Part shown: positions 1-5,501 of the stretch, one piece after another
Layout of the letters: each line of letters begins with the position of its first letter
Numbering within the stretch: the stretch's first letter is position 1
Source: Bacteroidota bacterium
Lineage (GTDB): Bacteria; Bacteroidota; Bacteroidia; AKYH767-A; JABDAW01
Direction of reading: 5' to 3'
Assembly: GCA_023251595.1 (NCBI GenBank)
Contig: JAHEYM010000201.1
Span: 1-7,172 of the forward strand
Length of the DNA stretch: 7,172 nt
Position numbers and translations under genes: made by a program
The notes under the pieces: generated by a model
Seen by the model: the letters and a program-made list of their open reading frames with translations, nothing else
What the model was told of the DNA's origin: nothing
Database searches by the model: none

Positions 1-2
1 GA

Positions 3-308
3 ATTGAACTCATCAATGCGAACAAACGAAAATTTGAAACGATGCCGGTACTTGTCGTCAGAGGAAACAATATTTACTCGATCACTTCAGAAATTGATAG
101 TCTGGGAATTAAACTTGATTTTGCTAAATTGTATCCCGAAGATGGTAAAGTAGATATTTCAATAACAGAAAAACGAACCCATGAGTTCATTATCATGAAA
201 GCCATCATTTTCCCCGCAATTAACCTTTTGTGGACCGGCGCATTTTTAATTATTATCGGTTCGCTTATCGCAATTCGGAAAAGGATTAAGCAACTGGGGA
301 AAAATTAA
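3..308 (+). CDS. ccsA: C-terminal end of a CcmF/CcsA-type cytochrome c assembly protein (5' partial)
   Basis: The frame is open to the left edge of the window, so this is the last 101 codons of a longer gene and the ATG at 42 is an internal methionine. The fragment has a short soluble segment followed by one strongly hydrophobic helix (FPAINLLWTGAFLIIIGSLI) and a basic tail (RKRIKQLGKN). The pattern 'EFIIMKAIIFPAINLLW' followed by a transmembrane helix is what I recognise as the extreme C-terminus of large Bacteroidota CcmF/CcsA-like cytochrome c assembly proteins. These span the inner membrane and help attach haem to apocytochrome c on the periplasmic side. The haem-handling WWD region and histidines would lie upstream, outside the window, so the family call rests on the tail alone. 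The gene converges on the next one, and the two TAA stops overlap. Confidence 0.62.
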   Translation: MELINANKRKFETMPVLVVRGNNIYSITSEIDSLGIKLDFAKLYPEDGKVDISITEKRTHEFIIMKAIIFPAINLLWTGAFLIIIGSLIAIRKRIKQLGKN

Positions 309-826
309 TTCAACGAATACCAGTTCTTGAAATTAATTGCTTTGTCGAACGATTCTATTACCACCTGCAAAATTGCAAAACTATATGCCTGCCAACGTTC
401 GGATTCTGTTTCCAATTCCTGATTTTCCATATCAATAATTTCAACCGAAATATATTTATATAATTCCACCTGATTGAAATTTGCGATCATGTCGGCTATC
501 TTTGAAAAAACATCCTCCTCCCCGATCAATTCCATTTCTTCAGCACGATCATAGTTTTCATTTTCGATTTCGATAATAACTGATTCTTCAACCAAAGGTA
601 TCTGCTCAGTTTCGATACGATATGAATGCCATACAACCAATGTCATCAGAATCATCCATTCCCGTGGACCTGTATCAGGCAATTCTTCACTTAGCGCTGT
701 AACATAAGCAAAAAGGTACGGTTGTTCCTCCGAAAATTGCTCCATGATTTCATCAAAATCATCCTCAGCGAGTTTTTGAACCCGCTGATGTGCGTCGTCG
801 ATGGATGTTGATGTAACTAAGATCAA
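305..826 (-). CDS. Acidic hypothetical protein, probably cytosolic
   Basis: I do not recognise a named family. The product is soluble, has no signal peptide or membrane helix and is rich in Glu/Asp. It looks mostly helical, with segments such as DDFDEIMEQFSEEQPYLFAY, EWMILMTLVVWHSY and ERWQAYSFAILQVVIESF. It resembles the small conserved helical hypotheticals common in Bacteroidota. The start is uncertain. The frame stays open upstream to a TTG at 880 inside a palindrome, but residues 1-18 from there (HATSLPINPSTLQPFNQ) are only a translation of that palindrome and the 8-bp repeats. I prefer the TTG at 826-824, immediately after the repeat, giving 173 residues. The first ATG is at 745-743 and would remove the IDDAHQRVQKLAEDDFDE helix. 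The stop overlaps that of the convergent cytochrome assembly gene, leaving no room for a dedicated terminator. Confidence 0.6.
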   Translation of the reverse strand: MILVTSTSIDDAHQRVQKLAEDDFDEIMEQFSEEQPYLFAYVTALSEELPDTGPREWMILMTLVVWHSYRIETEQIPLVEESVIIEIENENYDRAEEMELIGEEDVFSKIADMIANFNQVELYKYISVEIIDMENQELETESERWQAYSFAILQVVIESFDKAINFKNWYSLN

Positions 827-828
827 TT

Positions 829-860
829 GGTTGAAGGGTTGAAGGGTTGATGGGTTGATG
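829..860. repeat. Four 8-bp tandem units (GGTTGAAG x2, GGTTGATG x2)
   Basis: Two copies of GGTTGAAG are followed by two of GGTTGATG in perfect 8-bp register, then a partial GGT. The array lies directly between the palindrome at 863-888 and the preferred TTG start of the hypothetical gene. Read on the minus strand it encodes the NPSTLQPFN-type peptide that appears as a spurious N-terminus. From general familiarity, such octamer arrays are a recurring kind of intergenic filler in Bacteroidota genomes; I cannot check copy number here. Confidence 0.85.
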
Positions 861-862
861 GG

Positions 863-888
863 TAGAGACGTTGCATGCAACGACTTTA
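863..888. repeat. Palindromic element with perfect core CGTTGCATGCAACG
   Basis: The 14-bp core at 869-882 is a perfect palindrome. The arms extend it to 26 bp with two mismatched positions per arm (left arm TAGAGA, right arm ACTTTA). I recall the full version of this element, with GAGACGTTGC arms on both sides, as a dispersed repeat in Bacteroidota assemblies; here the right arm has decayed. It falls just downstream of the candidate promoter of the minus-strand hypothetical gene, so the transcript would begin with, or close to, this hairpin. Confidence 0.8.
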
Positions 889-899
889 ATATTATGAAA

Positions 900-933
900 C
901 AAATGTAAATACATTTTTAGTTAAAATAAACAA
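900..933 (-). promoter_or_regulatory. Candidate Bacteroidota-type promoter for the hypothetical gene
   Basis: On the minus strand, TACATTTG (plus 900-907) fits the -7 consensus TAnnTTTG exactly. A TTG (plus 931-933) lies 23 bp upstream as a possible -33 element, at the long end of the usual spacing. Transcription would start near 893 and the leader would contain the palindrome and the octamer array. The same TACATTTG octamer occurs upstream of the CAP gene. Confidence 0.45.
901..916 (-). terminator. Weak hairpin downstream of the WG-repeat gene
   Basis: AAATGTA (901-907) and TACATTT (910-916) are exact inverted repeats separated by two bases. This gives a short AT-only stem about 70 bp past the stop of the WG-repeat gene. 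In minus-strand RNA the stem is followed by a broken T run (GTTTC). It could weakly end the two-gene operon, but it overlaps the -7 element of the candidate promoter, so it may be only a by-product of that AT-rich sequence. Confidence 0.22.
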
Positions 934-982
934 GTTGGTTACGTCGAACCTGCAAACAATTCTAAATGAGGGAGAAAAGTTT

Positions 983-2245
983 TCAACGGGTGAAGTATTC
1001 CCTCCCGTATTTATCGATAAAACCCCATTTCCCCGAACTTTTGACTTTCGTCAAACCTGGTTGAAAATCTTCTGCATCGTCATATTTAGGAGCAATAACT
1101 TCACGTCCTGAAGCATCAATATATCCGTATTTCCCATTTCTGATAATTCTTGAAAACCCATTCATCATCGTTCCGGCGAAATCATAAATCATGGGCGCAA
1201 CAATTTTGCCGGTCGTATCAATCATTCCCCATTTATCTCCCATGGAAACTACCGCATGATATTCACTGAAATTATCGACCTTATCGAATTGGAGGGGAAT
1301 GAGTTCGTGACCATCGGGATCAACAAAACCCCACTTCTTTTCTTTGAAAACTGCAGCGCGTTGATTGTGAAAATCATCCACCTGCTCATACTTTAATCCG
1401 ATTTTTTCATCTCCCTTTTTATCAAGAAAACCATAATAGTTGTAAGCATAAACCCAAACACGATCTTCCGAGAAACTTCCTACCTTCTCGTATTTAAAAG
1501 CAACCGATACTTTTCCTGTCGAGTCAAGAAAACCTGCTCTGCCATTGAGTTCAGCGCCAAAAAATCCTTCGCGCAAACTGTTTAACTGATTATATACCAA
1601 TTCGATAACCTCGTGACCCAGTGAATCAACAACTCCCCACTTTCCGTTTTTCATAACTCTCGCTTTTCCATGTTCAAAAGTTGAGACATTATCATATTTA
1701 AGCGGAATAATTTCCTTGCCGTTTTTATTTACGTAACCAAACTTATCATCGATTGACACGCAAGCAAGTCCACCTGATAAAGCATGAATATCAATCATAT
1801 ATTTTAAAGGAACCTTGATTTTACCATGTACATCCATCATGCCACATTTGCCATCCGCACATACGATCGCAAGCCCATGCTCAAACGCATCAATCCTGTC
1901 GAACTGCGGTTGCACAAGCCATTTTCGTCCATACGACATCAAACCCAATTTACCATTTGATCTGGCAATAATACATTCATCACTGATTTCAATAGGCTCA
2001 ATACCCGACTCAAACTTTTTGTCTTTTTTGTTCATAGATAAGAAGCCATAAACCGGACCAATTTTATATATGGCAAAGTCATTTTCAAAAAATGAAATCG
2101 TATCGTATTGTGTTGGTATAATTATCTTTCCGCTGGTGTCTGCGAAACCCCAACCATCCTTGTCACGGAACGGAATTAAAGATGGGAGTTGTGAAAAAAG
2201 AAGTTGATTCAGCAGGAGAAAAAAACAAATATAACCATATCTCAT
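983..2245 (-). CDS. Exported WG-repeat protein (twelve units)
   Basis: The product is 420 residues. An N-terminal signal peptide (RYGYICFFLLLNQLLFSQ) implies export to the periplasm or cell surface. The rest is one array of WG repeats (KWGFVDPDGHELIPLQFD type; WG beta repeat family, Pfam PF14903 from memory). Unit anchors fall at residues 32, 66, 100, 134, 169, 203, 237, 271, 305, 339, 373 and 407, a 34-residue period with a single 35. The Trp is kept in five units (32, 203, 305, 339, 407) and replaced by Tyr, Leu, Cys, Phe or Ala elsewhere. The last unit is cut short at FIDKYGREYFTR. I chose the ATG at 2245 because it begins the signal peptide and lies 5 bp after the preceding stop; a start at 2272 would overlap the upstream gene by 22 bp and add MQILSEIKG. 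The family probably forms a repetitive beta scaffold. No enzyme motif is visible and the partner is unknown. Confidence 0.88.
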   Translation of the reverse strand: MRYGYICFFLLLNQLLFSQLPSLIPFRDKDGWGFADTSGKIIIPTQYDTISFFENDFAIYKIGPVYGFLSMNKKDKKFESGIEPIEISDECIIARSNGKLGLMSYGRKWLVQPQFDRIDAFEHGLAIVCADGKCGMMDVHGKIKVPLKYMIDIHALSGGLACVSIDDKFGYVNKNGKEIIPLKYDNVSTFEHGKARVMKNGKWGVVDSLGHEVIELVYNQLNSLREGFFGAELNGRAGFLDSTGKVSVAFKYEKVGSFSEDRVWVYAYNYYGFLDKKGDEKIGLKYEQVDDFHNQRAAVFKEKKWGFVDPDGHELIPLQFDKVDNFSEYHAVVSMGDKWGMIDTTGKIVAPMIYDFAGTMMNGFSRIIRNGKYGYIDASGREVIAPKYDDAEDFQPGLTKVKSSGKWGFIDKYGREYFTR

Positions 2246-2250
2246 TCCTT

Positions 2251-4722
2251 TTATTTCCGACAGGATTTGCAAAAATCCTGTTTCACAAAAGGATTATCAA
2301 ACACCTGAAATGTCAGACCTGATTTTCCGAACAAATCGCAATAACGGGTCGGATTCGCTTCATTCGCTTTTTCCAGTGAACTTACAAATTTCTGAGAATT
2401 AATTCTGTCCTTGAAATAACTGCATAGCGCTATATATGTAAAAAGAACATCCTGATCGACATCCTTTTTATCCACCAAAGGATCAAGAAGTGTAAGCGCA
2501 TATCTGTTATCTCCCATCCGATGGAAAATCATTGCCAGTTTAAGTGCATTTTGCCAGGTCGCTTCTTTTACATTATATATAGTTTTTATTTTTTCTATAC
2601 ACTGATTAACAAGAGGTCCCGGCACATCTGTCGTATCGACCGCATCCATAATACGGAACTGAAATTCAAGGTTAAGTCCATCTACCGTAGCTTTCGGCAT
2701 TTTGGTTGTATATAATGCATCGATTTTCGCCTGAATAATATCTTTCTCTTTCACTTTAACATCCTGACTGTTCATCTCACAAAAAACTTTATTATATTGT
2801 ATGTATGGATCAGTCGGAGCAAGCGCGTTCAGATCCGAGAGTTCTTTACTTAATTCGTCGGTTAATCCTTCTTTATTCACTTTATTTCTCAACCATATCT
2901 GCGTCATTCTTAATGGTGCAAAAGGTGCTTCTTTCGGGAAAACAAAATCGAGAAAAGGCTTGGCATCGTATTTCCCGGAAAGAACTTGAAGAGAAGCAAA
3001 ATTCAGGACCATTTGTGCCTGAATAGGATCCTGACTTTTCAATGCTTTTTGTAAAGATCTCACAACGAATTTTTGTTCGTGATCGCCACTCATATCATAT
3101 ACAACATCGAGTACGATCAAAGAAAAACGTTCTTTCGCCAGAATGGGTTCCAACTCATTCACCAATCCGTTATTTACGAGTTGTTGCGCCTCCCATTTAG
3201 GTTTCGAAGCAAGATATTCCCATTTTGTTCCTTTCACTTGTTTCTTAAATGTATCCCACGAATCGTTTGTAGAAACTACTTTATCAATATTCTTTTTCTG
3301 AAGCTTCTCCATAGCATCTGCAATGCTGTTGGCGCGACGGCGTTGAAGAGCAGCATTCGAAAGCGAGTCACCTTCGATAGAAGAATATCCTGTTATATAT
3401 ACTCCATCAACAACAAAATCAGGTTCATCGAGACTTTTGAAAAATGGTTCGATGTCGGCGGTTGAATAATCTGCTTTCCCTTGTTTGAAGGGGATTGTAA
3501 ATGAGAGGGTATTACTTTCTCCCGCCGGACTATATTTTTCTGTTCCGCACCAGAATGTATCGGGTAATAATTCCACCATCGAAGCATTTACCTTCAATGC
3601 ATCCACTTTTTTCGGCGTAATACTTCTGCATATAGTTTTATTCTGAATAATTACCAGATTCATTTCATACGGCTCCTGCAACTTCTTTGGCAACTTTGCA
3701 ACAACGACTTCCAATTTATTCAGACGGGGTTGTTTCTTTTTTGTATTGGAGGAAAGTAATTTATTCCTCATAATCTTTTTTGTGAATATTCCTTTACTAT
3801 TCAGATTATTATCCATTATATTATATTCTTCACAATCCGGATATTGTGCCCTCTGAATAATATCTACTGCGATGCCATCGCCCGGTTTACGCAATAATTT
3901 CTTCAGCGCTCGCAAATCATTCGTCCGGAACATAATTTTTCCATTTTCAACAGCAAGCCCTTCCTGAAGTTTATCCATATCACGGAATTTCTCACAAGCC
4001 CTGCATTCTTTTGGATCAAATGCCTTTAAACCGTTTTTTGAAGTTGTAAACGGAACCGGTAATTGTTTCTTTTTCCCTTTTCCTGTATTTACAATATTAT
4101 ATCCTCCGAAAACTTCACTCACATATAATTTTTTACCTTCTTTGTCAAGTTTCAAACCTATACCCGTGAAAACATATTCTCCATTCAACATGATAGGAGC
4201 ATTTTTTTTATTTGAAATCCATTTATCTACAATACTTTTCGCGATGTCATCATAACTTAATCCCTCTCTTCCTTTGGAAATTGAAACGGAAACCAGAATC
4301 TCCTCCGCCTTTCTTGAACCACCGTAGCTCTGAACTCTCCCACCCACAGTTCCTTTATTTCCTTTTGGCGTTACAAGCTCCTTTTTCGCCATGTAAGTTG
4401 CTTGATCCATCGCTGCATTTGAAAGGACATCATTTGTGTGGAGTTCGTCCATCTTATTCGCCTTTCGATAATCATTCATCCGACCAAGAATCAGCAATGA
4501 AAGTGTTTCCTTGTCAAGAGCAGTTCTGTCAACTTTATCCGTCGTTTTGGCAGTAGGTGTTACCTCCTCTTTTGCCGGCTTTTTAGATTTGGAAGTTGTG
4601 GTTGACTCACTTTTTGGTGTCTTTTTCGATTGTGAAAACGACACGAAAGGTAGTAAGAGCAATGCCAGTATAAAAGCAGTCAATATACGGAAATTCCGCA
4701 ATGGGTAAAGGTTTTTCTTCAT
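2251..4722 (-). CDS. Exported CAP-domain protein with an OmpA-like segment and helical C-terminus
   Basis: The product is 823 residues. A signal peptide occupies about 1-31 (hydrophobic ILTAFILALLLLPFVSFS, then Q) and is followed by a Lys/Ser/Thr-rich linker to about 68. A CAP (SCP/PR-1, PF00188) domain spans about 72-210: ILGRMNDYRKANKMDEL, SNAAMDQATYMA and YVSEVFGG match its usual landmarks. The two typical cavity histidines are not evident: the Wxxs.gH region reads DKWISNKKNAPIML. Residues about 418-475 resemble an OmpA C-terminal segment (ITGYSSIEGDSLSNAALQ, then RRRA); the canonical Asp of GHTD is Ser, while the Arg of RRRA is kept. Residues about 550-790 look helical and TPR-like. Cys pairs occur at CRAC (240-243) and FCKSC (817-821). 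The ATG at 4722 begins the signal peptide; extension to 4911 would read through the promoter and a repeat. It is the first gene of an operon with the WG-repeat protein. A cell-envelope role is likely; the exact function is unknown. Confidence 0.8.
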   Translation of the reverse strand: MKKNLYPLRNFRILTAFILALLLLPFVSFSQSKKTPKSESTTTSKSKKPAKEEVTPTAKTTDKVDRTALDKETLSLLILGRMNDYRKANKMDELHTNDVLSNAAMDQATYMAKKELVTPKGNKGTVGGRVQSYGGSRKAEEILVSVSISKGREGLSYDDIAKSIVDKWISNKKNAPIMLNGEYVFTGIGLKLDKEGKKLYVSEVFGGYNIVNTGKGKKKQLPVPFTTSKNGLKAFDPKECRACEKFRDMDKLQEGLAVENGKIMFRTNDLRALKKLLRKPGDGIAVDIIQRAQYPDCEEYNIMDNNLNSKGIFTKKIMRNKLLSSNTKKKQPRLNKLEVVVAKLPKKLQEPYEMNLVIIQNKTICRSITPKKVDALKVNASMVELLPDTFWCGTEKYSPAGESNTLSFTIPFKQGKADYSTADIEPFFKSLDEPDFVVDGVYITGYSSIEGDSLSNAALQRRRANSIADAMEKLQKKNIDKVVSTNDSWDTFKKQVKGTKWEYLASKPKWEAQQLVNNGLVNELEPILAKERFSLIVLDVVYDMSGDHEQKFVVRSLQKALKSQDPIQAQMVLNFASLQVLSGKYDAKPFLDFVFPKEAPFAPLRMTQIWLRNKVNKEGLTDELSKELSDLNALAPTDPYIQYNKVFCEMNSQDVKVKEKDIIQAKIDALYTTKMPKATVDGLNLEFQFRIMDAVDTTDVPGPLVNQCIEKIKTIYNVKEATWQNALKLAMIFHRMGDNRYALTLLDPLVDKKDVDQDVLFTYIALCSYFKDRINSQKFVSSLEKANEANPTRYCDLFGKSGLTFQVFDNPFVKQDFCKSCRK

Positions 4723-4739
4723 GATATAAGCGGACTTTA

Positions 4740-4788
4740 GGGGACATTCTCCCCGACAAATTCGGAGGAAGACCTTGCCGAAGAGGTC
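4740..4788 (-). other. Leader with two small hairpins upstream of the CAP gene
   Basis: Two short inverted repeats lie between the candidate promoter and the CAP start codon. GGGGA (4740-4744) pairs with TCCCC (4750-4754) across a 5-base loop. GACCT (4771-4775) pairs with AGGTC (4784-4788) across an 8-base loop. Each stem is only 5 bp. They could shape the roughly 60-base leader, but stems this short may be chance. No riboswitch class is recognisable. Confidence 0.25.
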
Positions 4789-4789
4789 G

Positions 4790-4797
4790 CAAATGTA
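4790..4797 (-). promoter_or_regulatory. Candidate -7 element for the CAP/WG operon
   Basis: Minus-strand TACATTTG matches TAnnTTTG exactly and is identical to the element before the hypothetical gene. It lies about 68 bp upstream of the chosen ATG, giving a leader of about 60 bases. No TTG is found at the ideal distance; the nearest useful one (plus 4825-4827) is 27 bp away, so the -33 element is weak or absent. Confidence 0.4.
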
Positions 4798-4826
4798 TAA
4801 AAACAATGTGACTTTTTCATCTGGCA

Positions 4827-4866
4827 ATTTGGTGAATTGTTGATTTAGTGATTTGAGAGTTAGAGG
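4827..4866. repeat. Degenerate 8-bp-phased repeat in the divergent intergenic region
   Basis: Cutting the sequence every 8 bp from 4827 gives ATTTGGTG, AATTGTTG, ATTTAGTG, ATTTGAGA and GTTAGAGG. The first and third units differ at one base and the others are more decayed. The register is the same length as the arrays at 829-860 and 7111-7158 although the unit differs. The array lies upstream of both divergent promoters. Confidence 0.6.
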
Positions 4867-4891
4867 ATTGCGGATGCCAAAGACTCGATAG

Positions 4892-4905
4892 AAAATCATG
4901 ATTTT
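4892..4905. promoter_or_regulatory. 14-bp perfect palindrome AAAATCATGATTTT, candidate operator
   Basis: The palindrome is exact over 14 bp and is centred about 54 bp upstream of the predicted transcription start of the copper cluster. That is a normal distance for an activator site. It could serve either side of the divergent region. The AT-rich arms make chance occurrence possible, and no regulator gene is in the window. Confidence 0.35.
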
Positions 4906-4916
4906 GGTCATATTTC

Positions 4917-4947
4917 TTGCTTTTCGGGAATTAATGCCGTATCATTG
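4917..4947 (+). promoter_or_regulatory. Candidate promoter for the copper-handling cluster
   Basis: TTG (4917-4919), a 20-bp spacer and TATCATTG (4940-4947) fit the Bacteroidota TTG / TAnnTTTG pattern with one mismatch in the -7 element. Transcription would start near 4953, leaving a leader of about 18 bases before the TTG start codon at 4971. An imperfect dyad (CGGGAAT at 4925-4931, ATTGCCCG at 4944-4951) spans the spacer and overlaps the -7 element, as a repressor site might. Confidence 0.4.
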
Positions 4948-4970
4948 CCCGATATTACAGAGAAACCGAA

Positions 4971-5348
4971 TTGCGTAAACTTATCAGTTTTCTTCTTTCT
5001 TTTTTAATTCTCACCGGCGGAACGGGATTCGCATTCAATATAGATCGGTGTCCGATGAAGAAATCGGTCGGATTTTCGTTCGACAATAAAAACACATGTT
5101 GTTGCAAATCAGATGATGGTAAAAGTTGCTGTCAGAAAACAAAGGTTGAGCTAAAGAAATTCAAAGACGATTTTTCAGGCTCTGCTTATTTCTTCAAGAA
5201 AATAAATAGTGAAGTCATTTCCTATTATTCTCCAATCATTACAGTATCCCCTGTTTTTTCAACAATAATACAGGTAAATAATTACCATGCTCCCCCACCG
5301 GAATCGGGTAATAAACTTTGTATTCTTTTCCACTCAATCCTCATCTGA
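4971..5348 (+). CDS. Small Cys-rich exported protein, HYC_CC_PP-like
   Basis: The product is 125 residues and starts with TTG; no in-frame ATG exists between the upstream stop at 4932 and a plausible signal peptide (RKLISFLLSFLILTGGTGFA). The mature part has seven Cys: C27 in NIDRCP, CCC at 43-45, CC at 53-54 and C117. It also has a PPP at 108-110 (YHAPPPES) near the C-terminus. This order (one Cys soon after the signal peptide, a Cys pair, then a Pro pair before a hydrophobic tail) matches the small Bacteroidota family called HYC_CC_PP, often encoded near heavy-metal efflux genes. The HYC triplet is here DRC. Soft-metal binding in the periplasm is an inference from the Cys clusters and the HMA and CusA genes downstream. 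It is probably the first gene of that cluster, although 153 bp separate it from the next one. Confidence 0.68.
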   Translation: MRKLISFLLSFLILTGGTGFAFNIDRCPMKKSVGFSFDNKNTCCCKSDDGKSCCQKTKVELKKFKDDFSGSAYFFKKINSEVISYYSPIITVSPVFSTIIQVNNYHAPPPESGNKLCILFHSILI

Positions 5349-5365
5349 TTTAATTTTCTGATTTT

Positions 5366-5390
5366 ATGACCCTGACTTATTCGGGGTTGT
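5366..5390 (+). terminator. Hairpin between the Cys-rich gene and the HMA gene
   Basis: ACCCTGA (5369-5375) pairs with TCGGGGT (5381-5387) across the 5-base loop CTTAT, with one G-U pair. Two more wobble pairs and an A-U pair could extend it to 5366-5390. It lies 20 bp after the upstream stop and is followed by TATACATTTC, a poor U tract. It could be a partial terminator that lowers downstream expression, or an RNA-processing or stability element. Confidence 0.35.
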
Positions 5391-5401
5391 TATACATTTC
5401 G

Positions 5402-5434
5402 CTTCGTGCAACTTAGTGTCTGAGTGCCTTTGTG
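5402..5434. repeat. CTTnGTG-type intergenic repeat
   Basis: Four related heptamers occur in a row: CTTCGTG (5402), CTTAGTG (5412), CTGAGTG (5420) and CTTTGTG (5428). The last three are spaced exactly 8 bp and the first is 10 bp away. I recognise this CTTTGTG-rich string as a dispersed intergenic repeat style seen in Bacteroidota. It fills the gap before the HMA gene, and ORF extensions upstream of 5502 run through it. Confidence 0.55.
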
Positions 5435-5501
5435 GCCACGTTACGAGACTGTAAGTAATCAATATAATATTCAGAACCATTCAAATCCAATCTTCATAAA
5501 T

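Noticed and set aside
829..860. CRISPR-like array
   Set aside because: Units are 8 bp with no spacers, and no cas-like gene is present.
1815..2051. Plus-strand open frame inside the WG-repeat gene
   Set aside because: It is antisense to the periodic WG array, which accounts fully for the coding signal there.
2246..2272. Start of the WG-repeat protein at 2272
   Set aside because: It overlaps the upstream gene and puts nine polar residues before the signal peptide; the ATG at 2245 follows the upstream stop by 5 bp.
3073..3465. Plus-strand open frame of 130 codons inside the CAP gene
   Set aside because: It is antisense to a well-supported coding region, its product is low-complexity Phe/Ile/Arg-rich with no family pattern, and no promoter was seen.
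4212..4556. Plus-strand open frame of 114 codons inside the CAP gene
   Set aside because: It lies opposite the CAP domain itself; the Pro/Leu/Ser-rich product looks like an antisense shadow.
4723..4911. N-terminal extension of the CAP protein by 63 residues to an ATG at 4911
   Set aside because: The extension precedes a clear signal peptide, which should be N-terminal, and would run through the candidate -7 element and the octamer repeat.
5393..5400. TACATTTC as a -7 element for a separate HMA/cusA promoter
   Set aside because: It differs from TAnnTTTG at the final base, has no TTG at a suitable distance upstream, and is about 100 bp from the ATG.
5424..5501. Start of the HMA protein at 5424
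   Set aside because: The extra 26 residues are a translation of the intergenic repeat and lie before the signal peptide that begins at 5502.
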